Source: a virus. From it: 64,000 nt of DNA. The stretch's first letter is position 1. Each line of letters opens with the position of its first letter. Both the position numbers and the translations under genes were made by a program. The DNA lies in IMG/VR virus record IMGVR_UViG_3300031227_000032, positions 1-64,000 of that record; one strand, 5' to 3'. The notes under the pieces were generated by a model. That model had not been told where the DNA came from and made no database searches. It saw only the letters and a program-made list of their open reading frames with translations. Positions 7,989 through 15,852 of this stretch are shown in pieces.

Positions 7989-8322
7989 CACTGTCTCCCT
8001 TGCGGGTAGGTTGTGTGTCTGTAACATCAAGTTCCTTGCGCACACGGGCTACCATATCTGCATGACCGGACTCGGCCTCACCGCGTGTCGAGTACCTGTC
8101 CATGTCTTGATCCATCTCGCCGCCCATCACTAGCGTTTCATAAATCAGCGGTGGGCCGTCGCCGAACTGATGATCAAGACCGAGAAACACAGTGCTGATA
8201 CACACCTCTCCAATGCTGTCCATAGCAACGCGGCGATCTTCTTTTTCAAACGCTCGCGCCCATTCCAGTACATCATCAACTTGCACCGGCTTGCCGTCCA
8301 CTTCAATATAATGGTCACTCAT
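7981..8322 (-). CDS. Conserved phage hypothetical protein (FLGLDHQFG family)
   Basis: 113 residues. The pattern DGKPVQVDD...WARAFEKEDRRVA, then STVFLGLDHQFGDGPPLIYETLV and a Glu/Ala helix with GH, is one I recognise from many phage genomes, where it is always annotated as hypothetical. The function is not known. Start ATG at 8322 with GAGG two bases upstream and GGAG ten bases upstream. It overlaps both neighbours. Confidence 0.75.
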   Translation of the reverse strand: MSDHYIEVDGKPVQVDDVLEWARAFEKEDRRVAMDSIGEVCISTVFLGLDHQFGDGPPLIYETLVMGGEMDQDMDRYSTRGEAESGHADMVARVRKELDVTDTQPTRKGDSDE

Positions 8323-8326
8323 ATCC

Positions 8327-8509
8327 TCACATCTCCTTTGCAATTACAGATGCACAATCGCTACAATATTTCACGCCATCTATCCACACACCGCGATACT
8401 CACTGACTGGCATAAGGCACTTCGCACAGCAGCTATGATCGTCATCAGCGAAATGCTCATCGGCTGCAGCATGGTTGCGGGCGTCGGCGATGGCGTCTAG
8501 GTTAGGCAT
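8327..8509 (-). CDS. Small zinc-ribbon protein
   Basis: 60 residues with CCAKC near 27-31 and CSDC near 49-52: one four-cysteine zinc ribbon. Start ATG at 8509 with AAGGA eight bases upstream, overlapping the upstream gene by 8 nt; a longer frame from 8554 lies inside that gene. Probably protein- or nucleic-acid-binding; the partner is unknown. It resembles the C4 ribbon of DksA/TraR-type proteins only loosely. Confidence 0.6.
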   Translation of the reverse strand: MPNLDAIADARNHAAADEHFADDDHSCCAKCLMPVSEYRGVWIDGVKYCSDCASVIAKEM

Positions 8510-8903
8510 TGTGTGTGTCCTTGCAGCCGCCACACCCGCTTGCAGTGATCGCATCCTTCATGTCAATCGCACCGCACTGCGAGCAAACGCCCATGGCGCC
8601 GTCCAACAGTTCGACGTCAAGGTCGTGGCGGATATGCACACCACCCAGCACCTCCCGCGCCTTGGCGAGCAGCGGGCGAACCTTACCCCATGCGGAATCT
8701 GAGTGCGCCGTGTGTTGGTTCAGCGCCTCCATCAGCTCCGCCACGGTTGCGCGCAGGGTGTCATGGGCGTTGACGCATTCCACGATACGGGCGGCGTTGG
8801 CTTCGGTAGTATTAGCAATCGCCATGCCGTTGTCGTCATATATTCTGGCGGCCCCGGTGACTGTTTGCCACGGCTCCGGTGTGTGTTTCGTTTCATCGCT
8901 CAT
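8502..8903 (-). CDS. 'HTPxPW' phage protein with C-terminal zinc ribbon
   Basis: 133 residues. The N-terminal HTPEPW ... IYDDNGMAIAN ... ANAARIVECVNAHD block is a widespread phage motif of unknown function. The C-terminus adds CSQC and CGGC (about 108-130), a zinc ribbon, so it looks like a fusion. Start ATG at 8903 with GGAGG seven bases upstream. First gene behind the promoter at 8929-8957. Confidence 0.75.
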   Translation of the reverse strand: MSDETKHTPEPWQTVTGAARIYDDNGMAIANTTEANAARIVECVNAHDTLRATVAELMEALNQHTAHSDSAWGKVRPLLAKAREVLGGVHIRHDLDVELLDGAMGVCSQCGAIDMKDAITASGCGGCKDTHNA

Positions 8904-8928
8904 CATGTCACCTCCAATGTCTAGTTAG

Positions 8929-8957
8929 ATCATAACACCGTTTGCGTCGTTTGTCAA
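8929..8957 (-). promoter_or_regulatory. Sigma-70 promoter with upstream ATTTT motif
   Basis: Minus strand TTGACA (8952-8957), 17-nt spacer, TATGAT (8929-8934). Upstream of the -35 is TTATTTTCAGAATCACC, matching the phage-wide ATTTT...AACCCC element. Drives the operon from 8903 down. Confidence 0.85.
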
Positions 8958-8977
8958 GGTGATTCTGAAAATAAGGC

Positions 8978-9007
8978 GGGCTGGCTGCGGGGTAACACAA
9001 CCAGCCC
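8978..9007 (-). terminator. Probable terminator after the gene at 9082
   Basis: Stem GGGCTGG/CCAGCCC (8978-8984 with 9001-9007) and on the minus strand a following GCCTTATTTT. It closes the unit from 9657 and precedes the promoter at 8929-8957. The stretch 9008-9081 holds only a weak CCCC/GGGG hairpin. Confidence 0.55.
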
Positions 9008-9081
9008 TATACTTCAGAAAGGCTTGAAATTGGGTTCCTTTGCCTTAAAATCTAACCCCACACAAACGGGGATTATGGCCG

Positions 9082-9657
9082 TTATGATTCGCCCGCAGGC
9101 TGCTTATCCTTCAACTTGAACGTCACCGTAGGCTGGTCAGTGACGGTTACGCCCAGTGCCTCCAGCGCAGGACGCCCCTTGCGTGCCATGTAATCACGCG
9201 CTCGCGGAGTGTCCAGGCTGGCGACAGTTGAGGTCATGGCGACGTTTTCCTTTACTGCCGCCGTTGCATCAGCGCCCAGCTTGAGCGCAGGTTCACGATT
9301 CGGATTATGCGTGTACTGTCCGATATGCTCCGAGTGCTCGCCCTTCCAGAAGCGATGCGACTTGCCAATGTCCACCGGCACTTCGCCTGCGATGAGCGGC
9401 GCGTACACATTCAGCATTTTAAGTATACGCGATTTGTAGCCTTTCGCCTGCGCAGCGTGGTACTTAGCTGCAGCCTCGTGGTCTTGCTGTTGCGCGGCAA
9501 TGGCAGCGATCAGCTTGTCAAGCTCATCTGCGGAGTCAGGTTGCCAGAACGGTACTTCGGGGTTATCCGGCACGGTGTCAACGCCTTCGATCACGCCGTC
9601 TACAAGCTGTCCGCGTGTGGCGAGGTTGATTGTGATTACACGTCGTTGAATGTCCAT
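9082..9657 (-). CDS. Hypothetical protein, Gp157-like
   Basis: 191 residues. A long helical middle (about 45-85) with the pattern AAxYHAAQAKGYKSRILKM resembles the siphovirus Gp157 group, found beside SSB and recombination genes; some members are linked to phage resistance or nuclease inhibition. Start ATG at 9657 with GGAG six bases upstream. It is the partner of ssb (9 nt apart). Family call is tentative. Confidence 0.6.
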   Translation of the reverse strand: MDIQRRVITINLATRGQLVDGVIEGVDTVPDNPEVPFWQPDSADELDKLIAAIAAQQQDHEAAAKYHAAQAKGYKSRILKMLNVYAPLIAGEVPVDIGKSHRFWKGEHSEHIGQYTHNPNREPALKLGADATAAVKENVAMTSTVASLDTPRARDYMARKGRPALEALGVTVTDQPTVTFKLKDKQPAGES

Positions 9658-9666
9658 GTTATGCTC

Positions 9667-10098
9667 CTAATTACCAGGCGTGAGGCCGTCCATTTCCAAC
9701 GGTGGCCCCAAGTCGCCCAAATCATCATCATCCTGCGCGCTATCAGTCTGCGCATCATCGTCCTTTTTGCCGAGAAACTGAAAGCGATTGCATACCACTT
9801 CCGTTTTATAGTGCTTAACGCCCTGCGGGTCTACCCAATCGCGCGTCTGCAACCGACCTTCGATGTATAGCTGACGCCCCTTGCGCACGTACTGCCCAGC
9901 AATCTCCGCTTGCTTCGCCCAGACTACGATGTTATGCCACTCCGTTTTGTCAACGCGCCCAGTGCCAGTTTCAGTCGGGAAACTCTCGCTAGTGGCAAGT
10001 GAGAAGTTCGCCACGGCTGTACCGCTTTGCGTATAGCGCACCTCAGCATCCCTGCCGACGTGCCCGATAAGAATAACCTTATTTACTCCAGCCATCAT
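9667..10098 (-). CDS. ssb: Single-stranded DNA-binding protein
   Basis: 143 residues. One OB fold (about 1-112) with the usual markers: NKVILIGHVGRDAEVRYT, ANFSLATSES, TEWHNIVVW, GRLQTRDWVD. An acidic Asp-rich tail follows, but it ends GLTPGN rather than the DDDIPF tip that bacterial SSB uses to recruit host proteins, so partner binding may differ. Binds ssDNA at the phage fork and during recombination. Start ATG at 10098 overlaps the upstream TGA (ATGA). Confidence 0.95.
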   Translation of the reverse strand: MMAGVNKVILIGHVGRDAEVRYTQSGTAVANFSLATSESFPTETGTGRVDKTEWHNIVVWAKQAEIAGQYVRKGRQLYIEGRLQTRDWVDPQGVKHYKTEVVCNRFQFLGKKDDDAQTDSAQDDDDLGDLGPPLEMDGLTPGN

Positions 10099-10451
10099 TC
10101 ACCGTCCTTAATTTGTTGCTGTATTCCATGTAAACCCTCATACATCCAGCCATCATATGTGAGTCGCGTAAAGTCTTTAATACCAGTCCTGCGCGGCATT
10201 GTTTTGTAAGTCCACCATTCTGAACCATCATATTCGCCGCGCTCTAGCCACCATGTATTACCGACTATGACTAAATCAGTGGCAATTTCAGCAGAGCCAA
10301 ACCCATCGTCATATTCCAGCCCTTCAGCTAACTCGCGGAAGCGATCAAATGATACGGCATATTGACCATCAGCAGACCCAACCCACCGCACATCATCATG
10401 TGATAGCTTGTGATAATTCATGGTTGCAATGGTATCATCATATAAGCACAT
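10095..10451 (-). CDS. Hypothetical protein
   Basis: 118 residues, Trp/Tyr/Gly/Asp-rich. Start ATG at 10451 with GGAG nine bases upstream; a second ATG lies ten codons later. It has its own promoter inside the 3' end of rtcB (10510-10538). No family recognised. Confidence 0.6.
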   Translation of the reverse strand: MCLYDDTIATMNYHKLSHDDVRWVGSADGQYAVSFDRFRELAEGLEYDDGFGSAEIATDLVIVGNTWWLERGEYDGSEWWTYKTMPRRTGIKDFTRLTYDGWMYEGLHGIQQQIKDGE

Positions 10452-10455
10452 TAGA

Positions 10456-11634
10456 TCATTCTCCTTTCAGCGTAATAATAGGTTTCAGCTTGTGAACTAC
10501 GTCCAGTATATCATACTGCAATTCGATCACTTTGTCAACGTCCTTATACGCGGCGGGGCATTCATCCAGATACGCCTCATGCGCAGGCGTCAGCGTGTGC
10601 GCGATAGAATCAGCGAACTCCGATACTGATACTGCGCGCTTAGTTGCGGTGCGTGAGCGTACCCTACCGGCCCCGTGCGAGCAACTGTGATATGAGTCCG
10701 CATTCCCTTTGCCGCGAACGATGTAACTTGACGTGCCCATGCTGCCTGGAATAATACCAAGCTCATTCTCGCGCAATCTGGTAGCGCCCTTGCGATGGAT
10801 GATAACATTCTGCCCGAAATGATGCTCCCAAGCTGCGTAGTTGTGGTGAATGTTGATCATGCGTGATTCGTCAAGTTCGATGTTCAGCGCGGCAAGTGCC
10901 TCTCGCATCATCAGCTTACGATTTGCAAGCGCGTAGTTCAACGCCCAGTTCATATCGTGCATGTAATCTTTATGCGCATCAGTGCCGAGCGGTAAAAAGT
11001 GCAGCCCTGGCGGTACGTTGGAATGCCAGTGCGTATTAAGCTGTTTAGCAATGCCGCTGTACCATAGCGCGATATTGAATCCCGTCTTGCGCGATCCGCT
11101 GTGCAGCATAATCCACACTTGGCCGTCCTGATCGTATTGCGCCTCGATAAAGTGGTTGCCCCCGCCGAGCGTGCCGAGTTGCCTGATCTGCATTTCAAGC
11201 ACGTTAGCGAAGCTACGCCCAGGCTTGATATTCGCACGCACTTGCCCGTCAGATTCAGCGCATATGTCCTGTACAGCGTCGGCGCGTGCCTTGCTAATCT
11301 CATCATGCTTATTGAAGCCAGACGGCACACGTTCGCCAACTGCCATCAGCCAGTCAACCCAATATGCATCTGCATAATCACCGCGCATAATGCCAGTCGG
11401 ATAAGCACACATACCGCAGCCGATATCCACGCCCACTGCGCACGGCATTACAGCGCCAATCAGCGGGATAACCGAGCCGATGGTAGCGCCGTCGCCAGCG
11501 TGTACATCAGGCATAACGGCAAGGTGACGGTACAGCATAGGTAGTTTGACAATGTTATCAATCTGCGCTAGTGCTGTAGCTTCAACATCTTCGATACTGT
11601 CTAGCCAGATTTTAGCTCTGTTGTGGTCAATCAT
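10456..11634 (-). CDS. rtcB: RNA ligase RtcB
   Basis: 392 residues, close to bacterial RtcB. It joins RNA 2',3'-cyclic phosphate or 3'-phosphate ends to 5'-OH ends using GTP and Mn2+. Signatures in order: MPDVHAGDGATIGSVIP (41-57), AVGVDIGCGM (66-75, metal-binding Asp/Cys), LGGGNHFIE, HSGSRKTG, HHNYAAWEHHFG, GIIPGSMGTSSYIV and SCSHGAGR with the histidine that accepts GMP. All key residues appear present. The reaction matches repair of tRNAs cut by host anticodon nucleases. Start ATG at 11634 with AAAGGA upstream. Confidence 0.95.
   Translation of the reverse strand: MIDHNRAKIWLDSIEDVEATALAQIDNIVKLPMLYRHLAVMPDVHAGDGATIGSVIPLIGAVMPCAVGVDIGCGMCAYPTGIMRGDYADAYWVDWLMAVGERVPSGFNKHDEISKARADAVQDICAESDGQVRANIKPGRSFANVLEMQIRQLGTLGGGNHFIEAQYDQDGQVWIMLHSGSRKTGFNIALWYSGIAKQLNTHWHSNVPPGLHFLPLGTDAHKDYMHDMNWALNYALANRKLMMREALAALNIELDESRMINIHHNYAAWEHHFGQNVIIHRKGATRLRENELGIIPGSMGTSSYIVRGKGNADSYHSCSHGAGRVRSRTATKRAVSVSEFADSIAHTLTPAHEAYLDECPAAYKDVDKVIELQYDILDVVHKLKPIITLKGE
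10510..10538 (-). promoter_or_regulatory. Internal promoter in the 3' end of rtcB
   Basis: Minus strand TTGACA (10533-10538), 17-nt spacer, TATGAT (10510-10515). It would give the genes from 10451 (including ssb) transcription independent of the upstream operon. Confidence 0.65.
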
Positions 11635-11960
11635 TCGGTTTCCTTTGCTTTGATAATCGCAAGCTCAGCTAGCCCCTGGCATAGATCATTCTCCGCGTTA
11701 GGTACACGTAATTCCATGTCCGTTACAACATCCTGCCAGCATGTGTAACCGTATTTTCCAGCAAGATAGATGATTAGTTCGTCTGAGTTTGGGCAGTCAT
11801 AGTCGTGATGTTCGTTAGCTTGGCGATTCTCTGTGCTGCGGGTACATCCATCATCGAAGATGACAAACCTACCAGCATCATCGCCACCCCAATACCACGT
11901 TGTTTCACCTTGCCGCAACCCAATAGCCTTTAGTTCTTGGCATGTCTTTAGTGATAGCAT
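11631..11960 (-). CDS. Hypothetical protein, paralogue of the product at 6903-7271
   Basis: 109 residues starting MLSLKTCQELKAIG and carrying an NSDELIIYL block, as in the product at 6903-7271. Trp-rich N-terminal half. ATG at 11960 chosen with GGGGAG six bases upstream; ATG at 11963 is the alternative. The stop overlaps the rtcB start region by 4 nt. Confidence 0.65.
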   Translation of the reverse strand: MLSLKTCQELKAIGLRQGETTWYWGGDDAGRFVIFDDGCTRSTENRQANEHHDYDCPNSDELIIYLAGKYGYTCWQDVVTDMELRVPNAENDLCQGLAELAIIKAKETE

Positions 11961-12103
11961 CATTCACTCCCCAGTTGTGCCAGCAGATGCGGTATATCGT
12001 AAATGCCAACGCTGGTCATCATACCGTCATCGTCTGTGATATGGATAGTCGGGAAATCTCCATCAGCGTCAGTAATGCTGAAAGATGGTTTATCATTTTG
12101 CAT
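11960..12103 (-). CDS. Small acidic hypothetical protein, 47 aa
   Basis: 47 codons coupled on both sides: TGATG overlap with the upstream gene and ATGA-type overlap with the next. AGGAG lies eight bases before the ATG. Acidic, with repeated TDxDG-like turns (ITDADGDFPTIHITDDDG). No family recognised. Confidence 0.6.
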   Translation of the reverse strand: MQNDKPSFSITDADGDFPTIHITDDDGMMTSVGIYDIPHLLAQLGSE

Positions 12104-12390
12104 CATTCACACTCCTGATATGCTTCGGTACTGCGGTAGCCTACAAACGGATCATACACTACACGACCCTCGCCGTATAGCTCGATCATTATACCACGGA
12201 TGTACTCAACATGCAACGTCAAGCCTAGCCGTTTTGCAACGCGCTTCGGACTCATCACATCACCATCGGACAGCAACGCCATGATCTGCACTTTGCGATT
12301 ATCGCGGATCGCCTCCATTGCAGGCGACATGCGGATGATTGCGTTTTGCGTTACAGACTCGTGTGTGTAGTTACCTAGTGATAGTTGCAT
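12103..12390 (-). CDS. Putative winged-helix DNA-binding protein
   Basis: 95 residues. The central part IMALLSDGDVMSPKRVAKRLGLTLHVEYIRGIMIEL reads as a winged helix-turn-helix (first helix, turn, recognition helix, third helix), followed by a GEGRVVYDPFVGYR wing. It could be a transcription factor or DNA-structuring protein of the early operon. ATG at 12390 with GGAG six bases upstream. First gene after the promoter at 12415-12442. Confidence 0.6.
   Translation of the reverse strand: MQLSLGNYTHESVTQNAIIRMSPAMEAIRDNRKVQIMALLSDGDVMSPKRVAKRLGLTLHVEYIRGIMIELYGEGRVVYDPFVGYRSTEAYQECE
12188..12216 (-). promoter_or_regulatory. Possible internal promoter
   Basis: Minus strand TTGCAT (12211-12216), 17-nt spacer, perfect TATAAT (12188-12193), inside the winged-helix gene. 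The -35 is weak; it would serve the 47-codon gene and those after it. Confidence 0.4.
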
Positions 12391-12414
12391 CATACACTCC
12401 AATTATCAGCTACT

Positions 12415-12442
12415 ACATTATAACATGCTATCAGCAGATTGC
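12415..12442 (-). promoter_or_regulatory. Sigma-70 promoter
   Basis: Minus strand TTGCAA (12437-12442), 16-nt spacer, TATAAT (12415-12420), in the gap between 12390 and 12446. Confidence 0.7.
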
Positions 12443-12445
12443 AAG

Positions 12446-12673
12446 CTAATCTTCGCGAATCTCAACTTTGGTCGCGTCACCTGCGTATTTTTTCGCAATG
12501 TCTTTAGGCAAGCCACCCGTGCGCTTCAGATGCCGCGTCACTCCGATGGTCAGGCGAGCATTTGTGATACGTCCGTTGCGCCCGAAGTAATGTAGCGTGA
12601 TGTCTACTTTGTCAGCATCGCCAAGCGCGGCGGTCAGTTCTGCAAGTAGTGGTTTGTAGTCTAGGCGTTGCAT
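12446..12673 (-). CDS. Small basic hypothetical protein
   Basis: 75 residues, beta-rich N-terminal half, Lys-rich C-terminal half. Start ATG at 12673 with AAAGGAGA upstream, directly after the Sak4-like gene. The position next to a recombination ATPase suggests a nucleic-acid role; no motif confirms it. Confidence 0.6.
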   Translation of the reverse strand: MQRLDYKPLLAELTAALGDADKVDITLHYFGRNGRITNARLTIGVTRHLKRTGGLPKDIAKKYAGDATKVEIRED

Positions 12674-12674
12674 A

Positions 12675-13763
12675 CTACTCTCCTTTGAAACTCACTTTGC
12701 TAATTGCTGGAATGATATTCCCCTTGCCGTCCTTTTTCGCCACTACAATACCTGATACATGCGTCGGTAAATGCTCTTTGGCGACTGCCGCTGCGTCTCT
12801 GCTGGTATCAGTGCTGGGGATGTATGCGGCGCTTGCTACAACACCGTTATAATCCAGCTCAATCCAGTAGCGATCATTGCCGTTATCAGTGAACGAGATA
12901 CAGCGGTATTCCTCATGCCTGCCCAGTGGCCACTCATCGCGCCACGTCGGGGCTTTCGTCTCAGCCTTGGCAGGTGTGGCGGGCTTGGGTTTCGGCGCAG
13001 TGGCGGGCTTCTGTGCGGGCTTAGGTGCTGGCTGAATAGGCGGGCAGTCTGCGGCTTCCGGTTTCGCGTCTGGCAACATCTCAGCGCCACCGTCTAGCCA
13101 ATCGGCGATCAGCTTGCCATGATCCGGTGTGAGCTTGCCAATGATACCATCGAATAGCCCAGTCCGATCTTTGCTGGTTTCCGCCTCATGGTTCATCGCA
13201 ATATCGAATACGGTAGTAAACTCGTATTCCATTCCCTCGCGCTGTACCGGTGCCATGCCAACTTTGATCGGCGCTTGCTTGCCGCGATTGTTTTCCTGCA
13301 GGATGTATTCCTGCTTACTACGCATTGTAGTAATGACATGCACCTTGGCTTGCAGGATGATCGCCTTAAACTGCTCATGCTGTTTCGTGATTGTAGCCCA
13401 GTTCGTATAGCTGTTACCGCCGCGTGCGTCTAACGCTTCCTTCTGCTGGAGTAAGCCGCCGTCGCCCGCCCAGCAATGTGTCAGACTGTCGATAATCAGT
13501 ACGTCATACCCTGCTTGTTCAGCGGCTTTGATCGCCTGGACATACTTATGTACTGTGAACGGTGCTTCAATGGTCAGCGCGTCATAATCACACAGACCGG
13601 AGTATGCTTCACCGCTACCATTCTCAGTGTCAATCATCGCAACCTTGCTACCAAGTCCGCGTGCGAGTTGTAGCGCGCTGTAAGTCTTGCCGCTGCCAGA
13701 TGGCCCCGTGATGGCAAGTTTGATAAACATACGTCGCCGTGTAGCCTTGTGGAATCCTGTCAT
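12675..13763 (-). CDS. Sak4/RecA-like P-loop ATPase, candidate single-strand annealing recombinase
   Basis: 362 residues. A RecA-type ATPase core: Walker A GPSGSGKT (20-27), an acidic IDTENGS loop, Walker B VLIIDS (88-93). It matches the phage AAA_24/Sak4 ATPases that promote annealing with a cognate SSB, which is encoded 2.5 kb downstream in the same operon. A Pro/Lys/Ala-rich linker (about 240-275) leads to a separate C-terminal beta domain (280-362) with an aromatic GRHEEYRCISF pattern, not usual in Sak4 and possibly a DNA- or SSB-binding domain. Start ATG at 13763 with GGAGG seven bases upstream. Confidence 0.8.
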   Translation of the reverse strand: MTGFHKATRRRMFIKLAITGPSGSGKTYSALQLARGLGSKVAMIDTENGSGEAYSGLCDYDALTIEAPFTVHKYVQAIKAAEQAGYDVLIIDSLTHCWAGDGGLLQQKEALDARGGNSYTNWATITKQHEQFKAIILQAKVHVITTMRSKQEYILQENNRGKQAPIKVGMAPVQREGMEYEFTTVFDIAMNHEAETSKDRTGLFDGIIGKLTPDHGKLIADWLDGGAEMLPDAKPEAADCPPIQPAPKPAQKPATAPKPKPATPAKAETKAPTWRDEWPLGRHEEYRCISFTDNGNDRYWIELDYNGVVASAAYIPSTDTSRDAAAVAKEHLPTHVSGIVVAKKDGKGNIIPAISKVSFKGE

Positions 13764-14224
13764 TACATAGCCTCCAAGTTGGGTCGTGATTCAATCATCT
13801 GGCGAAGTTCGTCACACTCGAACATCTTGAGTTCATATCCACGGTTACAATCCCCAAGGTGCAATGCGGCCCACTTCTCAGAGCGCGCATTGAGCCATGT
13901 GAGTATCCACTTCACGCTCAGCACGTCACCGTCGCCTGCCTTGATACATGCCATGCCGAAGTCGATGGCGGTGGCGTCGTCAAATGCAATGGTGTTGACG
14001 TTGCTCATACCGTCGTCGCCAATGGCGACACTGGCATCTATCCAAACGTGGTCATCGACACGTTCAACGCCTATACTGCAATCATCACGGGTGGCCCCAT
14101 ACCACCGCTTCGGCAGCGCGTCAAGCTCGGCCTGGATTCTGCCCTCAACCACCACCCTAATTACTGGGTCAAACAGATCAGGGGCAACTTCCAACGCAAT
14201 CTCTAGCTTCTCTTTCCTGTCCAT
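13763..14224 (-). CDS. Hypothetical protein
   Basis: 153 residues, acidic, alpha/beta, no membrane segment. Its GTG/ATG neighbours overlap tightly with the transglycosylase gene and the Sak4-like gene. A promoter-like sequence lies 145 nt upstream (14369-14396). No family recognised. Confidence 0.6.
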   Translation of the reverse strand: MDRKEKLEIALEVAPDLFDPVIRVVVEGRIQAELDALPKRWYGATRDDCSIGVERVDDHVWIDASVAIGDDGMSNVNTIAFDDATAIDFGMACIKAGDGDVLSVKWILTWLNARSEKWAALHLGDCNRGYELKMFECDELRQMIESRPNLEAM

Positions 14225-14781
14225 TACTCACCATCCTTTATCATTGCTAACTGTTTCATCACTGCTCTGGAATAGCTCGTACTATTCAGATGTTTCCCTG
14301 TGTTGTAATACGCGGCGGCAGGCTCCCACGTTGTATCATCGTCAATGTCATATCCACCGCGCAGTAAGATCATACCACACACAGTCACATTGTCAAGTAA
14401 ATCATCGAGATTCACCGGCAATCCGATTTGCTCCGATGCCCAGTTCTGCCACGGGCAACGATGCACCTGACCCCACCCGATAGCGCGTCCGTTATCTCCG
14501 CGTTGCACATTGCCGTCGGCATCATAGTGATTATTGCGCGATTCGACATGCCCGATTGCCAGCAGGTAGCCAGGTTCGATGCTCAGCCCATCCGCTACGG
14601 TTTTGATCGAAGCCACAAGCTCATCGCTACAAGCGCGATTATCGGCGGCAAGCTCCCATGTCGGTGTATCGTCGGCACTCCAGTTCGCACACGCGCTACA
14701 TACGGTCATGGTACAGGCACCCGCAACGGTGGCCATCAGCAGAAACGCGCAGCATAGTATAGTGCATCCGTTGTTAGTCAT
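14224..14781 (-). CDS. Secreted lytic transglycosylase (SLT fold)
   Basis: 185 residues. A hydrophobic N-terminal signal (CTILCCAFLLMATVAGACTM) with a possible lipobox at AGAC, then a goose-lysozyme/SLT-type domain: LLAIGHVESRNNHYDADG with catalytic Glu near 79, GRAIGWGQVH and a C-terminal AAAYYNTGKHLN. It cuts peptidoglycan between MurNAc and GlcNAc. Unusually it sits in the early DNA-replication operon, away from the lysis genes at 27-29 kb, so a role in DNA entry, wall remodelling or superinfection control is as likely as lysis. Start ATG at 14781 overlaps the upstream stop. Confidence 0.8.
   Translation of the reverse strand: MTNNGCTILCCAFLLMATVAGACTMTVCSACANWSADDTPTWELAADNRACSDELVASIKTVADGLSIEPGYLLAIGHVESRNNHYDADGNVQRGDNGRAIGWGQVHRCPWQNWASEQIGLPVNLDDLLDNVTVCGMILLRGGYDIDDDTTWEPAAAYYNTGKHLNSTSYSRAVMKQLAMIKDGE
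14369..14396 (-). promoter_or_regulatory. Possible internal promoter
   Basis: Minus strand TTGACA (14391-14396), 16-nt spacer, TATGAT (14369-14374), inside the transglycosylase gene. It would transcribe the genes from 14224 down. Confidence 0.5.
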
Positions 14782-15295
14782 CGCGTCCCGCCTTAATGCG
14801 TGCAGCTAGTACCTGTGCGTTCTGCAGTGCGGTGATTAGTTCAGGCGTAATATCAATGGACAGCTCATCATCTGGAATGTCGATGTATGGCCTCCCGTCT
14901 TGGTCAACGCAAACACCGCCGACAAGTTCAATGCACCAGTGATACATTTTTGTTGGTTTGAGGTGCTCAATGTGCGGCCACGGATCATTCATGTGAAAGC
15001 CTGCAATTTGACGCCATATCCTAAGCTCACTCAGACCGCCGAAATTGCAGGGCGGGTAGATCGGTTCAACTCTTTTATGTTCAACGTCATCAGGATATCC
15101 CTGATACATGTTCTGAGATGAAAGCGTTAAGTCACGTTGATCAGGTTTATAGCTCGGTATATCGCACTCTGTGACTGTTGCATACCTCACAAATTCAACC
15201 ACTCCACCAACCCACGTCTCCGGTGTAATCCGCACACCGCCCAACGTCATGCTGTCGTCAGAGTTAGCCTCATCATACCAGTTAAGCTGTTTCAT
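14774..15295 (-). CDS. Hypothetical protein, paralogue of the product at 6100-6558
   Basis: 173 residues. Start ATG at 15295 chosen for GAGG six bases upstream; it overlaps the upstream gene by 14 nt. It shares the IYPP segment and the C-terminal LITALQNA helix with the product at 6100-6558. Trp- and Pro-rich middle. Unknown function. Confidence 0.65.
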   Translation of the reverse strand: MKQLNWYDEANSDDSMTLGGVRITPETWVGGVVEFVRYATVTECDIPSYKPDQRDLTLSSQNMYQGYPDDVEHKRVEPIYPPCNFGGLSELRIWRQIAGFHMNDPWPHIEHLKPTKMYHWCIELVGGVCVDQDGRPYIDIPDDELSIDITPELITALQNAQVLAARIKAGRDD

Positions 15296-15572
15296 CGCAC
15301 ACCTCAAAGCCATCAGTATTGCCGTCTGACCGCTGACCCATCCATCCAGACGGATATTCAATGACGACAGTACCGGTGGTCAACTCAATATCATAAGGCA
15401 CCGGATCACCATGCTCACTTTCAAAAAAGCGCAACGTGCCAGGTTTGGATAGCCGCCATACTGTGACTAGGAAGCCATCGCTAATGCGACGCATCTGTAC
15501 TGGTACGTCATCGACCCCGATCAGCGCATTCGGCTTGCAGGTTGGCATGTCCATATCAATGTAGTTACTCAT
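15282..15572 (-). CDS. Hypothetical beta-rich protein
   Basis: 96 residues. ATG at 15572 with GAGGATG upstream; alternatives at 15575 and 15581. Beta-strand-rich, with PVQMRRISDGFLVTVWRL and VVIEYPSGWMGQ. No family recognised. Confidence 0.6.
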   Translation of the reverse strand: MSNYIDMDMPTCKPNALIGVDDVPVQMRRISDGFLVTVWRLSKPGTLRFFESEHGDPVPYDIELTTGTVVIEYPSGWMGQRSDGNTDGFEVCDETA

Positions 15573-15852
15573 CATCCTCATCCTCCACGCTATCTACCAT
15601 ATCACACAGCAGAGTAATGTTATCCGCTGTCTGCAACGCAACGTCATACGCCGCTTCCTGCCATACGCCGGTGTCAATGTCACGATAGCTGAATGCCTTG
15701 CGCAGCGTTTCCGCCATGAGGCGCAGTTCCTCAATGTTGCCGATCGTCACGGTATCGCGCATCGCGGTAGTGCGTGCGTTCAGTTCGGCTACCTTGCCGT
15801 TCAGTACCTCGCGTGCCATCGTGCGCGCCTTTTCAAATTGATCATTTGTCAT
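15565..15852 (-). CDS. Helical hypothetical protein with acidic tail
   Basis: 95 residues, almost all helical, ending in an Asp/Glu tail. Start ATG at 15852 overlaps the upstream gene by 11 nt. No motif recognised. Confidence 0.6.
   Translation of the reverse strand: MTNDQFEKARTMAREVLNGKVAELNARTTAMRDTVTIGNIEELRLMAETLRKAFSYRDIDTGVWQEAAYDVALQTADNITLLCDMVDSVEDEDDE

Noticed and set aside
13749-14483. 244-codon plus-strand frame
   Set aside because: Lies opposite the transglycosylase and a hypothetical gene; Ser/His-rich shadow composition, no start signals.
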